A DNA stretch of 64,000 bases, taken from positions 103,128 through 167,127 of the forward strand of contig NZ_SMSK01000016.1 in the NCBI RefSeq assembly GCF_004354985.1, written 5' to 3'. Source of the stretch: Segetibacter sp. 3557_3. Its GTDB lineage: Bacteria; Bacteroidota; Bacteroidia; Chitinophagales; Chitinophagaceae. Position numbers and translations under genes: made by a program. Each line of letters opens with the position of its first letter. Within the stretch, counting starts at the first letter, position 1. Of the stretch, positions 1 to 9,324 are shown piece by piece. The notes beneath the pieces are model-generated. The model was given only the letters and a program-made list of their open reading frames with translations. It made no database searches and was not told where the DNA came from.

Positions 1-1
1 G

Positions 2-817
2 GCAGAAGAAGCGGCTGATATTCTTGATGATGCAGGAGCAGTGAATGTTGATGAGCGTGCAGCTTCATATGGTTATTCAGGACGAAATTCAGGCAGTACT
101 TCCGATATGAGTGGATCAACAGGTTCAGGTTTATCCGGCGCAGGATTAGCAGGAGCAGGTCTTGCAGGATCTACCGGCCTTACCGGTTCATCATCAGGTA
201 GCACTTCTACAGGAAGTCTGGATACAACAGGTGCTTACGATACCACCAATGATTATAGCACTGAAGGAACGACAAGAGGATCTGCAGATAACCTCGGTAG
301 CACAGGTTTAACAGGTAGCGACAATACCTATTCTGGTACAAGTGATTTCACTACCTCTGGCTCATCGGACCTTAATGATAGCCGTTCTGATCGTTCAGAT
401 TTTTCAGATACAAATGAAAGCAGGAAGATACCTATCATCGAGGAAAATTTACAGGTAGGTAAGCGCGAGGTGCTGACTGGCGGTGTGCGTTTGAGAAGCA
501 GGATTGTTGAGCGCCCCGTTGAAGAGTCACTCCGGCTTCGTGAAGAGAATGTTCGTGTTGAAAGAACAGCTGTTGATCGCGCAGCGACCTCCGCTGACTT
601 GAATAACTTCGAAGGAACTGAAATTGAAATGACTGAAAGAGCTGAAGTTCCCGTTGTATCAAAAGAAGCACGTGTTGTTGAAGAAATAAGTTTGGATAAA
701 GATGTAGAAGAAAGAACCGAGACTATTTCAGATACTGTGCGGAGAACAGAGGTTGATGTAGAAGATATCGAAAGAGATGATCTTTCAGGAAACAGGACTA
801 AGGGTTCCGATTTATAA
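2..817 (+). CDS. YsnF/AvaK-domain (DUF2382) stress protein, 5' truncated
   Basis: The reading frame is open to the window edge (AEEAADILDDAGAVNVDERA), so the true start lies outside; the GTG at 41 is internal. That opening stretch resembles the end of the small N-terminal domain seen in Bacteroidota YsnF-type proteins. A Gly/Ser/Thr-rich low-complexity linker follows (roughly residues 30-130 of the visible part). The C-terminal ~120 residues are the charged, beta-rich YsnF/AvaK domain (DUF2382), with its typical VGKREV, RSRIVERPVEE and SKEARVVEEI runs. Members of this family are linked to general stress responses, but no biochemical role is established. A stem-loop terminator follows directly. 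The domain assignment is confident; the function is not known. Confidence 0.85.
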   Translation, partial: AEEAADILDDAGAVNVDERAASYGYSGRNSGSTSDMSGSTGSGLSGAGLAGAGLAGSTGLTGSSSGSTSTGSLDTTGAYDTTNDYSTEGTTRGSADNLGSTGLTGSDNTYSGTSDFTTSGSSDLNDSRSDRSDFSDTNESRKIPIIEENLQVGKREVLTGGVRLRSRIVERPVEESLRLREENVRVERTAVDRAATSADLNNFEGTEIEMTERAEVPVVSKEARVVEEISLDKDVEERTETISDTVRRTEVDVEDIERDDLSGNRTKGSDL

Positions 818-841
818 AAACACGGTATCCAGGTTTAAAAT

Positions 842-873
842 GCAGCAATCTTAAATAGTTGCTGCTTTTTTTT
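842..873 (+). terminator. Rho-independent terminator
   Basis: A 7-bp perfect stem (gcagcaa / ttgctgc) with a 10-nt loop is followed by eight T residues, 25 nt after the YsnF-type stop codon. Confidence 0.8.
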
Positions 874-1440
874 GCCCATACCTCATCAAATCGACAGGAG
901 GAAAATCGATATTCAATGAACTCTTACTCATCAGGTGTTTTGGTAATTAGCATAATCTAATAAGTTGACAGGTTATTAATTAAATAATGGCTTAATTTTT
1001 CTCTTTATCACTTTTTTATTAAAAGCCCGGTAAATTAATTATCACAGCAGCAAGATGAATTAAGTCGCCAGTACTCGCCAATTGAGAAATTTATATCTTA
1101 TATATAATTGATAATGCAAGGGGCGCATTGCCGGAGTATAGCTATCAGATTTTCCGTTGACTCTTTTGGGGCAATAATGTAGTTAACTGATACCTGAATT
1201 TACCAATTATCTAATAATTTCACCGATGTAATCTAAAGGGTATCGGCACGAATACAATACGTACATTTTGATATATTCATTTATGATTAAAAAAATAATG
1301 TTGTGCCTATAACCGGTCAATCACAGGATTTAGTATAGCTGCGGAATAGATCAATCGTCAACTAATATTTGGTCGTGATTATCCTAATTACCGCTTCTTG
1401 GTTGTCTGGTATGCCGAATCCTAACACCGGAACACAACAA
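874..1440. other. Intergenic, AT-rich, no gene seen
   Basis: About 570 bases of AT-rich sequence between two convergent genes. I see no ORF with coding character, no tRNA and no clear repeat. Confidence 0.5.
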
Positions 1441-1467
1441 AAAAGGCGCATTAGAAATACGCCTTTT
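1441..1467 (-). terminator. Terminator of the DUF4142 lipoprotein gene
   Basis: An 8-bp perfect stem (aaaaggcg / cgcctttt) lies 40 nt downstream of the minus-strand gene ending at 1508. On the minus strand the stem runs into a T tract. Confidence 0.75.
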
Positions 1468-1507
1468 GAATAGTCATTAAAAAATCAAAGTAAAACCCAC
1501 AACTCGT

Positions 1508-2029
1508 TTATCTTCTAAAAAGATTTGTTGCTATACTATCTGCGCGTGAACGGTGCATTTCAATATGCGGGCGATAAGTATTTGCATATCCCAAAATGTC
1601 GCGGTGTTGACCATTGCTTTGCTCATTTTGGAAAAAGGTGATTGTTGCAATGTGATCGGCTACCTGGCTATGCATGTAAACTGAGTCGAATGCCCGGCCC
1701 GATAAGCTATTTAACTGTAGTGCGAGCGCAACGTGGGCTGGATCGAGCGTGTCGCGAACGGGATTGCCAACACTATTACCCCGGTTTTTCAAATCGTTTT
1801 GGGCTGTAGTATGTTCAGCAACCATCGACATAGCAAAAGCCTTAACAATCGGGCTTGTTGCTTTTGTGCTTGCCATGGTACCGGCGCCAATTTCAGCGGT
1901 ATTGCTCAAACTTGCCTGCACCATAAACTGCCTGTCGGTATCATTCAGATCTTTGTCGTCTTTACTACACGATACAAGGGCTAACCCCGCGAGTACTGAC
2001 CCGGTGTAAATCATTTTTTTCAACATCAT
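1508..2029 (-). CDS. DUF4142 lipoprotein
   Basis: A 173-residue predicted lipoprotein. I place the start at the tandem ATG ATG at 2029, because it gives a proper signal peptide ending in the lipobox LALVSC; the frame extends further upstream only to a TTG. The mature part matches DUF4142, a ferritin-like four-helix bundle family abundant in Bacteroidota: an AxxxSxxxVKAFAMSMVAEHTTAQNDL helix is followed by a second helix pair ending in HIEMHRSRADSI. Paralogous genes lie at 2938 and 49798. The family is often called 'putative outer membrane protein' and has no proven activity. A stem-loop terminator follows. Family assignment is confident; function unknown. Confidence 0.85.
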   Translation of the reverse strand: MMLKKMIYTGSVLAGLALVSCSKDDKDLNDTDRQFMVQASLSNTAEIGAGTMASTKATSPIVKAFAMSMVAEHTTAQNDLKNRGNSVGNPVRDTLDPAHVALALQLNSLSGRAFDSVYMHSQVADHIATITFFQNEQSNGQHRDILGYANTYRPHIEMHRSRADSIATNLFRR

Positions 2030-2937
2030 AGTGTTTGTTTTATGTTTTTTTGATAGCCGCAATGCAACAACTATTAATACGTTTGCTCCCGATTTGGTTT
2101 TTGGAAAGTCCTTTATAATTTTTCCGGTTGCGATAACTGTTGCAAAATAGTACCCGGTTTAGCTAATAGGGTATCATATGATTTCCAGGTAAATTAAACT
2201 GTTGAAAATCAGAATTATAAAATTATTCGTTGGAAATGCGGCGATCACCTTGGTTGTTTGTACTAGTGTGAGGGTGTACCTAGTTGTAGAACTGCGTGCA
2301 CATAAAAAAATGGAGGTTTAAAGTTTTTGTTTCTGTAGCGGTGAATTGTTTAACAATCGGATTTTTATTGATGACAACCCGTTTGTCATTCGAAGCATTA
2401 GTATTTGAATGTAGTTGCTCAAGGATGAAGTATTCGTTGAACCGAGCGTGGCAACGGCTGTTAAATAGCCTAATAAATGCCGGCTACAAAAATAATCCGG
2501 ATCTATTATTAGCGAGATATGATGCATTCGCCATTTTACAAGGTGAACTGCACGTTAGTAGGGCGTTGTCGCTCATTTGACCGAAGAAAAGACTTTTGTT
2601 GCTCGCCCTTGTTATGCTTTGGTCGTTAAGCGATCATGATCGTCCATAGGTTCTTCAAGATATTTCGATGGGACCAATTGAATATCTAAACTGTGGAAAT
2701 ATATAATCTCTTTACGTAATGCAACCGGTTTCTTCCCCAGTGAGCTAAATTGGCTTTGTCGCTAAACTTAAGTTGTGAAGTCTAAATCTTTTTACTACAT
2801 CGTTGTTCTTTAAGCCATTAAGTACATATCAGGGTTGTTGGTATCTAAACATTGTCATCGGTTTCAAAAGGCTGCAAATGGAATGATAATTTCTAGCAAT
2901 TACATAGCGAAATTATTAATGCTAAAATTTTAAGAAT
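2030..2937. other. Divergent intergenic region, no gene recognised
   Basis: About 900 bases between two divergently transcribed DUF4142 genes, so promoters for both should lie here. A GTG-initiated frame at 2296-2580 is open for 94 codons, but it has no recognisable domain or ribosome-binding site and I do not call it. Confidence 0.5.
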
Positions 2938-4692
2938 ATGAAAATGTTAAAAGGAAGCTTGCCTGAGTTGCTGGCTGCAATGGTCATCACGGCTTGTACG
3001 TGTACAACAACCAGTGCACAGACAACCGGCACTCAAAGGGGCACAACGGGGACTGGCTCATCAACCTCCGGAACTACCGGCACTGCATCATCAGACACTG
3101 CTTTTATCGGTAAAAGTATCCGCGACAATATGAATGAAATTCAGATGTCCCAGATGGCAATCGATAAAGGTTCAAGTGCGGGTGTAAAACAAGCTGCCCA
3201 GCAAATGGTGGCTGATCATACGCAGATGTTGAATGATCTGAGAAAAGCTGGAAGAGCGCAAAACATGACTGGTCTCGACGACATGGGAATGGGGTCGATG
3301 GGTTCCGGTTCTATGGGAACTGGCTCGATGGGTTCAGGAACCGGCACGATGGGTTCCGGTAACACTAGCTCCGGTTCGGGATCAACAGGAACCGGCATGA
3401 TGGGTTCCGGTAACACCGGCTCCGGCTCAGGCACTACGGGTTCAGGAGCTGGTACAATGGGCTCTGGTAGCACAGGTTCCGGCTCAGGGTCAACAGGCTC
3501 AGGTAGTGGTAGCACCGGTTCAGGCACAACAGGCTCTGGTACTTTAGGTTCTGGATCTACTGGTTCAGGTAGCACTGGTTCGGGTACTGGTACAAGTGGA
3601 AGAACAGGATCGACTAACAGGGGATCAGGTACTACAGGATCAGGTTCTGGTAGTACTGGTTCAGGCACCGGCACAATGGGTTCTGGTAGCACAGGTTCAG
3701 GCTCCGGATCAACCGGTTCAGGAACAGGCAGCATGGGAACAGGCAGCATGGGATCAGGTAGCACAGGTTCTGGTTCTGGATCAACCGGTTCAGGAACAGG
3801 CAGTATGGGTTCAGGTAGCACCGGAACAGGTTCCGGCACTACAGGTTCCGGTACAATCGGTTCAGGAACTACAGGCAGCGGAAACACAGGTTCAGGCAGC
3901 ACAGGTTCTGGTATGGGCACAGGAACAATGAGATCAGGTAGCACAGGTTCAGGCTCCGGATCAACCGGTTCAGGAGCAGGCAGTATGGGTTCAGGTAGCA
4001 CCGGAACAGGTTCCGGCACTACAGGTTCCGGTACAATCGGTTCCGGCACTACAGGTTCCGGTACAATCGGTTCCGGCACTACAGGTTCCGGTACAATCGG
4101 TTCCGGCACTACAGGTTCCGGTACAATCGGTTCAGGAACTACAGGCAGCGGAAACACAGGTTCAGGCAGCACAGGTTCTGGTATGGGCACAGGAACAATG
4201 GGATCAGGTAGCACAGGCACAGGATCAGGCACCACAGGTGCAGGTACAATAGGATCTGGTGGAACTGGTTCCGGTGCAATGGGATCTGGCAGCACTGGTA
4301 ATATGGGCTCAGGTAATATGGGTTCAGGTAATATGGGTTCAGGTAATATGGGTTCAGGTAATATGGGCTCAGGTAATATGGGATCAGGCTCAACAAGTAG
4401 TATCGGCATGGGTTCAGGTATGAGCACAGATCCCACAATGTCAGCACTTCGTAATGCAACAGGTGCAGCATTCGATCGCATGTGGGTTTCTCAGATGCTT
4501 GCTATGCACGAGACAAAACTTGCACAGCTAACTGCCGCGCAAAGAACGCTTAGAAGTCCTGAGCTGAGAGCGCTAGTAACAAATGCGCTTCCCAAAATCA
4601 GGATGCATAGGGATATGTTGGCAAAATTGAATACAGGTAGTCGTTCAGGTTCTGGCGCTACCGGCACAGGTACCGGAAGTCAGAATCAATAA
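2938..4692 (+). CDS. DUF4142 protein split by a long Gly/Ser/Thr repeat
   Basis: A 584-residue exported protein. The N-terminus has a hydrophobic signal segment (about residues 5-27) with both a possible lipobox Cys and a TSAQ-type cleavage site. The first half of a DUF4142 helical bundle covers about residues 52-105 (GKSIRDNMNEIQMSQMA, VKQAAQQMVADHTQML). It is followed by about 380 residues of GSG-T/M-based low complexity, and then by the second half of the bundle (about 495-570: ATGAAFDRMWVSQMLAMHETKLAQL, LPKIRMHRDMLAKL). A normal DUF4142 protein has only a short loop at this place. The repeat contains near-identical 30-bp and 15-bp tandem units, so its length is probably unstable. A strong terminator follows. 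An envelope location is likely; function is unknown. Confidence 0.85.
   Translation: MKMLKGSLPELLAAMVITACTCTTTSAQTTGTQRGTTGTGSSTSGTTGTASSDTAFIGKSIRDNMNEIQMSQMAIDKGSSAGVKQAAQQMVADHTQMLNDLRKAGRAQNMTGLDDMGMGSMGSGSMGTGSMGSGTGTMGSGNTSSGSGSTGTGMMGSGNTGSGSGTTGSGAGTMGSGSTGSGSGSTGSGSGSTGSGTTGSGTLGSGSTGSGSTGSGTGTSGRTGSTNRGSGTTGSGSGSTGSGTGTMGSGSTGSGSGSTGSGTGSMGTGSMGSGSTGSGSGSTGSGTGSMGSGSTGTGSGTTGSGTIGSGTTGSGNTGSGSTGSGMGTGTMRSGSTGSGSGSTGSGAGSMGSGSTGTGSGTTGSGTIGSGTTGSGTIGSGTTGSGTIGSGTTGSGTIGSGTTGSGNTGSGSTGSGMGTGTMGSGSTGTGSGTTGAGTIGSGGTGSGAMGSGSTGNMGSGNMGSGNMGSGNMGSGNMGSGNMGSGSTSSIGMGSGMSTDPTMSALRNATGAAFDRMWVSQMLAMHETKLAQLTAAQRTLRSPELRALVTNALPKIRMHRDMLAKLNTGSRSGSGATGTGTGSQNQ
4021..4140 (+). repeat. 30-bp coding tandem repeat, 4 copies
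   Basis: Four head-to-tail 30-bp units encoding TGSGTIGSGT. The first three are identical and the fourth ends in ttcaggaact instead of ttccggcact. The array lies inside the DUF4142 gene, in frame, so changes in copy number keep the reading frame. Confidence 0.9.
4300..4389 (+). repeat. 15-bp coding tandem repeat, 6 copies
   Basis: Six consecutive 15-bp units (aatatgggttcaggt with single-base variants) encode NMGSG six times, just before the second half of the DUF4142 bundle. Confidence 0.9.
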
Positions 4693-4718
4693 CCTTCTTA
4701 TAGGGGTAAGGAAACAGG

Positions 4719-4755
4719 AAAAAGGAAAGCGGTGTTTGCCGCTTTTCCTTTTTTA
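4719..4755 (+). terminator. Rho-independent terminator
   Basis: A long stem (aaaaggaaagcgg / ccgcttttcctttt, one bulge) with a 5-nt loop and a T tract, 27 nt after the DUF4142 stop codon. Confidence 0.85.
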
Positions 4756-4855
4756 TCCAAATTGACTTCGAGAACGCCTGATAATTACTCACGTATATTC
4801 CAACCACGTATAAGGAGCTGGAAAAAGCAGTCACATAAATCCGACAGAAGAATAG

Positions 4856-5791
4856 ATGAAAAAGATTGTCATTGCCGTACATGGTGGAGCGGGGCCTGAC
4901 TCGGCGCTCATTCGCGAGAATATCGAAGCTTACCAGAGCGGGTTAGAAGACGCATTATCGGCAGGGCACAGTATCCTTAAAAAGGGAGGATCATCGGTAG
5001 ATGCGGTAGAAGCCGCCATTAATATGCTTGAGAATAACCCGCTTTTTAATGCCGGCCGGGGTTCTGTTTTAAATGAACACGCGCAAGTAGAAATGGATGC
5101 ATCGATAATGAATGGGTTGGACCTGAATTGCGGAGCGGTTTCAGTTGTTCAACAGGTTAAAAACCCTGTAACCCTTGCGCGGGCCATAATGGAAAAAAGC
5201 AGCCATATTTACCTGGGCAATTCAGGCGCACTCGCATTTGCGAGGCAACAGGGTCTCGAACTTCGCCCAGATGCGTATTTCATTACGGAATACAATTACA
5301 ACCAATACGAAGAAGAGGCGCAACATCAAACCGCTAATCCTGGTGATGCCGGAGAGCGGCAAGCAAGGCGCAAGGATCATGGTACTGTGGGGGCCGTTGC
5401 ACTTGACGAATATGGTAACCTGGCAGCAGCAACATCAACCGGCGGACTGGAAAATAAAACCTCCGGCCGGATAGCAGATAGCTCTATGATTGGCGTGGGT
5501 ACTTATGCAGATAATAAGGTATGCGCAGTATCCTGTACCGGCGATGGAGAATACCTTATGCAACATGTAGCCGGATTTCATTTACATGCAATTATGGAGT
5601 ACAAAGGCATGCCCATTGTTGATGCCTGTAACTACTTAATCCATGATCGCTGTAAGGCGGTTGAAGGAGATATGGGGTTGATTGCAATTGATCCCAGCGG
5701 CACCGTGGCATTTGCTTTTAACTCAGAACGTATGCATCGGGGATGGCGTATAAATGACGAGCCAAGTGAAGTGTCTATCTATCCCGAATAG
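4856..5791 (+). CDS. Isoaspartyl peptidase / L-asparaginase (Ntn hydrolase)
   Basis: A 311-residue member of the plant-type asparaginase (Asparaginase_2, IaaA-like) family. These precursors cleave themselves to expose an N-terminal Thr and then hydrolyse beta-aspartyl dipeptides and asparagine. Visible signatures: the N-terminal HGGAG, the glycine-rich NAGRGS at about 65-70, the cleavage motif DHGTVGAVA with Thr177 as predicted nucleophile, and the substrate-binding stretch TGG..GRIADSSMIG and CTGDGE. The position usually read as GDSP is ADSS here, a mild departure. There is no signal peptide, so it is probably cytoplasmic. It stands alone after a terminator and 65 nt before the SPW gene. Confidence 0.9.
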   Translation: MKKIVIAVHGGAGPDSALIRENIEAYQSGLEDALSAGHSILKKGGSSVDAVEAAINMLENNPLFNAGRGSVLNEHAQVEMDASIMNGLDLNCGAVSVVQQVKNPVTLARAIMEKSSHIYLGNSGALAFARQQGLELRPDAYFITEYNYNQYEEEAQHQTANPGDAGERQARRKDHGTVGAVALDEYGNLAAATSTGGLENKTSGRIADSSMIGVGTYADNKVCAVSCTGDGEYLMQHVAGFHLHAIMEYKGMPIVDACNYLIHDRCKAVEGDMGLIAIDPSGTVAFAFNSERMHRGWRINDEPSEVSIYPE

Positions 5792-5860
5792 CGTAAATAA
5801 CTTCGTACACATACAGGCTTTGGCAGCTATTAACAATTAAACATTTTAAAACCACTATTT

Positions 5861-6250
5861 ATGCGAATTATTCCAACGAGAGTTCATGGCATGCTCGACT
5901 ATCTTGTCGGCGTGATACTAATGTCGGCCCCCTGGTTGTTGGGATTTGCCCACGACGGCGGAGCGAAAACCTGGATACCTTTTGCTTTAGGATTAGGCGC
6001 GCTCGCTTACAGCATTTTTACTGATTATGAATTAGGCCTGGTTAGAAAACTTCCAATGGCCACCCACTTGATGCTTGACCTTGCGAGCGGTATTCTTCTT
6101 GCAATTTCGCCATGGTTATTTGGCTTTGCCGACGAGGTTTATCTGCCACATCTGCTCTTTGGTATCTTTGAGATAGGAGCAGCAATAATGACAAAAACAG
6201 TTCCTGCAGAAAAGTCTGCTTCATTTCCGGGAGCGGCGACCTCAAGGTAG
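5861..6250 (+). CDS. SPW-repeat membrane protein
   Basis: A 129-residue integral membrane protein with four hydrophobic segments arranged as two repeats. Each repeat holds the SPW signature: SAPWLLGFA at about residues 23-31 and SPWLFGFA at about 84-91. This small family is widespread in bacteria and has no known activity. The ATG at 5861 starts directly before MRIIPTRVHG. A strong terminator follows. It may be co-transcribed with the asparaginase gene 69 nt upstream, though nothing links their functions. Confidence 0.85.
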   Translation: MRIIPTRVHGMLDYLVGVILMSAPWLLGFAHDGGAKTWIPFALGLGALAYSIFTDYELGLVRKLPMATHLMLDLASGILLAISPWLFGFADEVYLPHLLFGIFEIGAAIMTKTVPAEKSASFPGAATSR

Positions 6251-6313
6251 GTTTATCAGGCTGTTGTTATAGGGTTAAGCTCGTTTACAGTAGATATTTG
6301 TAGAGGATGCATA

Positions 6314-6356
6314 GAAAAAGGCAAGCGCACCAATCAGGTGAGCTTGCCTTTTTTTA
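6314..6356 (+). terminator. Rho-independent terminator
   Basis: Long stem (aaaaaggcaagc.cacc / ggtg.gcttgcctttttt) with a 6-nt loop and a run of T, downstream of the SPW gene. Confidence 0.85.
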
Positions 6357-6665
6357 TGGAGCAATCACATGGGCGTAAGGCTGAGCAAATTTTGAACGAT
6401 GGTTTTACAATAGTAGCCTTTGTTACGATAAGAGAGTGGGCCTGGCTGATCCGGCAACGTGCAATTCAATTTCCAAAATGACCATACCCTTATCCAGCCC
6501 GTTCACTTTATTACTTTATCGCTTCAATTCTGGACTACTTACTAACGCTGCAGGGAATTCCTACGTTTGGGCGAAAAAAATGCTACCCGCTTCGCATTCG
6601 GAAAGTCTTTGTTCAGATTTACCGCCCGGCAAATTGGTTTAACAACAGCGAGTAAGCCACATTGT
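6357..6665. other. Intergenic, no gene seen
   Basis: About 310 bases between convergent genes. The 68-codon frame at 6436-6642 has no domain or coding character, and I see no other structure. Confidence 0.45.
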
Positions 6666-8846
6666 TTATATCGTTACCAATTCTTGTTCGTGAAAGAAAC
6701 GATCCAAAGCATTTTCGAGGTTTGGTAAAGTAAAACCCTTTTCACTCTTTAGCACACTATACTGTGGTCGTGGTGCTACGAAACCCATTTCTTTCAAGCT
6801 GATAGGATTGAGCCTTGCGGTACTATAGCCGCTCCGTTTTGCAACCTCTTCTGCAAGTACTGCCCATGATAGCTCTCCATTATTGGAGATGTTCCAAATT
6901 CCATGTTCCTCATCCAACAGAAGATCAAGCGCAACATTAACCAGGTCGGGTGTATAAGTTGGAGATACAATAACGTCGTTAACGACTTTAAACGGAAGAC
7001 TTTTTTGAAACGAATAGAGGGCGTCTGCAACAAAATTCATGGAATCCCATGGACCAAAATAGGTGCTGGTTCTAATAACAAGGGCATCAGGATTTTCGGC
7101 CAGCACTGCCTTTTCAGCTGCTGCCTTACTCTGTCCGAAAATGCTTAGTGGAGAAACCGTGTCGCTTTCTACGTAAGGGTCATTCTTCTTTCCGTCGAAT
7201 ACAAGATCAGATGAAAATGTAACAAATTTGACATCGTACCTGCTGCATTGCTTTGCAAGTTCGCGCGGAGCTATACTGTTTACCATGAAACAGTTTTCAG
7301 CATCACTTTCCGCTTCATCAACCCGAACAAATCCCGCTGTATTGATAATTGCCCAGGGATTGTATTGCAGGATCAAATCTTCAATAGCAGCCGGAGCAGT
7401 AATCCTGAAATCCTGCCTGCCCATCAGATGATAGTGAATACCCCTCAGATCGCAGATCCGGGCAAAAGCTTTGCCCAGGGAACCTGATTTGCCGGTGATA
7501 ATAATCGGCCGGGTGGTCCTCGTTTCTATATGTTGCGGATGCGACTGCGCAGAGCGGTACTCAATCCTGCATGGCCGTTGCCACCAGCCTTTTTCGGCTA
7601 GTACGGGGTGAGCGTATGTTTTGCCCTGCGAGAGTGTAGTTATTAGTTTCGATAATGCCGTGGGTCGCGGCGAAGCTGCACGGAGATCAAACACCCCCGA
7701 CTCATAATATCCGTTTTGACGGGTCAACAGGCTTACCCAATCAAATGATCCCAACAGGGCCCAAGCGGTTATTGCCCGGATCTCAACGCCTTCTTGCTTT
7801 AACCTGTTTGCCGTTTCCCACATATTATGAAACCACCTTAGTTGTTCCTCGCGGCTGCAATGAAGGTGTACCTCGGTGACAGCTAAAGCGAGGTGATACC
7901 TTTCCCATGCTTCCTTGAGCAATTCATAAGGACCGGACATGCATTCCTGTTCAACACGAACGGCTTCAACGTCGGCATACTGCTGCTCGATATTTCCTCC
8001 CCAGGTATGTGGTGGATAGTTGCTGGTTTGTTCGTCGATATAACGCTCGGACGTGAGGTAATGATTAAAGCCAAGGATGTCGGGAGGACAGGGATTTTGA
8101 GTAAAGAAAGCTAATTCTTCAGTGCCTATTCCGGCGTCAAGTATGTATTTGTAGAGCGGGTGCGAAATATTTACTGCACCGCAAACAAGATCGATCGAGA
8201 GCCATCGGCGAAGATTCTCAAAATCGGCCTGGTACTTCAGCTTCGGGGTGCTATGCGTCTTGCCCAGGTCCTCGGTAAAAACGAGCTTAGCATGGGGATT
8301 TATTTTGCGTATGGCTTGCATTGCCAGTATGGTGCCTTTGCATTCTGCAATCAAAACCCTTAGAAAAGAACTATCATCGTTACCGTGTGGGAACCAATGG
8401 CCGTATAACCCGCAAAATCTTGCTGTTGTAAGCGGCTCATTAACGGGGGTGTAATACTCCAGCCACGGAAACTTGCGGGCAACCTGTTCAGCATATAGGG
8501 CTAAACCTTCAGAAAAAGTGTCGTTATGAAAGCTGGTGTGGGCCGGTCCACTGCCATGGTGAACCAGACCTGCAATTGGAGTCAGGTTAACCTTCCGGAG
8601 TTCGTTCAGCTTTCTTTCGGTTTCAAACCAGTCAATTTCCCGGTTTGGTTCCGGTGCATGTTTCTCCCAAAGCACAGGATAACGCATTGCGGAAATCCCG
8701 AGTGCGGCGAAACGCTGAATGTCATCTTCGCGGGTATAGTGACCTGAAAGCAGCGTCTGATCCATATAGCGATCACCGACCCGGTTAATCGAACACTCAA
8801 TTCCTCCCCATATCTCAACACGGTTATTCAGTAGAATTTTATCCAT
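6666..8846 (-). CDS. GH1-like glycosidase fused to RmlD-like reductase
   Basis: A 726-residue two-domain protein. Residues ~10-410 form a GH1-like (beta/alpha)8 barrel. TPVNEP (Glu137) matches the GH1 acid/base motif and LAVTEVH (Glu325) sits where the nucleophile is expected. Residues ~447-715 are an RmlD-like (dTDP-4-dehydrorhamnose reductase) Rossmann domain: ITGKSGSLG dinucleotide loop (452-458), NTAGFVRVDEAE, TFSSDLVFDG, and IFGQSK where the catalytic YxxxK should be. The Tyr is Phe570 (codon ttc), while Lys574 is kept. The fusion is a known architecture, usually annotated as a family 1 glycosyl hydrolase/sugar nucleotide-binding protein, with no assigned reaction. There is no signal peptide, so it is cytoplasmic. 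The reductase activity is doubtful given the Phe; a nucleotide-sugar binding role is possible. Confidence 0.85.
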   Translation of the reverse strand: MDKILLNNRVEIWGGIECSINRVGDRYMDQTLLSGHYTREDDIQRFAALGISAMRYPVLWEKHAPEPNREIDWFETERKLNELRKVNLTPIAGLVHHGSGPAHTSFHNDTFSEGLALYAEQVARKFPWLEYYTPVNEPLTTARFCGLYGHWFPHGNDDSSFLRVLIAECKGTILAMQAIRKINPHAKLVFTEDLGKTHSTPKLKYQADFENLRRWLSIDLVCGAVNISHPLYKYILDAGIGTEELAFFTQNPCPPDILGFNHYLTSERYIDEQTSNYPPHTWGGNIEQQYADVEAVRVEQECMSGPYELLKEAWERYHLALAVTEVHLHCSREEQLRWFHNMWETANRLKQEGVEIRAITAWALLGSFDWVSLLTRQNGYYESGVFDLRAASPRPTALSKLITTLSQGKTYAHPVLAEKGWWQRPCRIEYRSAQSHPQHIETRTTRPIIITGKSGSLGKAFARICDLRGIHYHLMGRQDFRITAPAAIEDLILQYNPWAIINTAGFVRVDEAESDAENCFMVNSIAPRELAKQCSRYDVKFVTFSSDLVFDGKKNDPYVESDTVSPLSIFGQSKAAAEKAVLAENPDALVIRTSTYFGPWDSMNFVADALYSFQKSLPFKVVNDVIVSPTYTPDLVNVALDLLLDEEHGIWNISNNGELSWAVLAEEVAKRSGYSTARLNPISLKEMGFVAPRPQYSVLKSEKGFTLPNLENALDRFFHEQELVTI

Positions 8847-9324
8847 TGTACACTATTTCTAAAGCCTTTAACCTGGCTTTGTTATCCTGCCGTCCGGTAA
8901 GTTGATATGGTTAACTATCCTTGGAAGTTCCGGCGATTGTAGCATGAAAAGGCAGTCTTCAATTTGATATTAGATGATGTGATTTCATCCGGTAATTCCT
9001 CTATTTAGCAATGTGCTCAAATAAGAAGGATGATAACCTATTTCAATTATATGATATATTTAAATGCGTGCCACTGTTGTTGTGGCATATCTGCTAAAAA
9101 GCTATATTCATTGGTGGAGAAAATCATCATTTTTGCTCAAAATGAGGAATATCTACAACGACTAGGTCACTTCATCAGGTTGTCCTGTGAGGTATTAGCC
9201 GCGACATGGAGTTTAAATCACGAATAAACTATACTAATAAAAAAATCAAACCGTCTATAGTAAATTTTGCGTTAGGCCTGTTTAGCCAAGCAGGTGTTTT
9301 GAAAGGCGGTGAATTTCTTAAAAA
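8847..9324. other. Intergenic, no gene recognised
   Basis: About 480 bases upstream of the GH1/RmlD gene, which should hold its promoter. A 65-codon frame at 9030-9227 has no recognisable domain and no clear ribosome-binding site. Confidence 0.45.

Noticed and set aside
2296..2580. 94-codon GTG frame in the gap between DUF4142 genes
   Set aside because: No domain, no ribosome-binding site, AT-rich composition; too weak to call.
3596..3931. Plus-strand frame rich in Gln and Val in the same repeat
   Set aside because: Also a by-product of the repeat in another frame.
3216..4481. Long minus-strand frame of PEPV/LPEP repeats opposite the DUF4142 gene
   Set aside because: It is the antisense of the GSG-T repeat; stop-free frames arise from the repeat's base composition. 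No start signal, and the plus strand has the real domain.
6436..6642. 68-codon frame between convergent genes
   Set aside because: No recognisable domain or signals.
9030..9227. 65-codon frame upstream of the GH1/RmlD gene
   Set aside because: No domain or start signal; probably chance.
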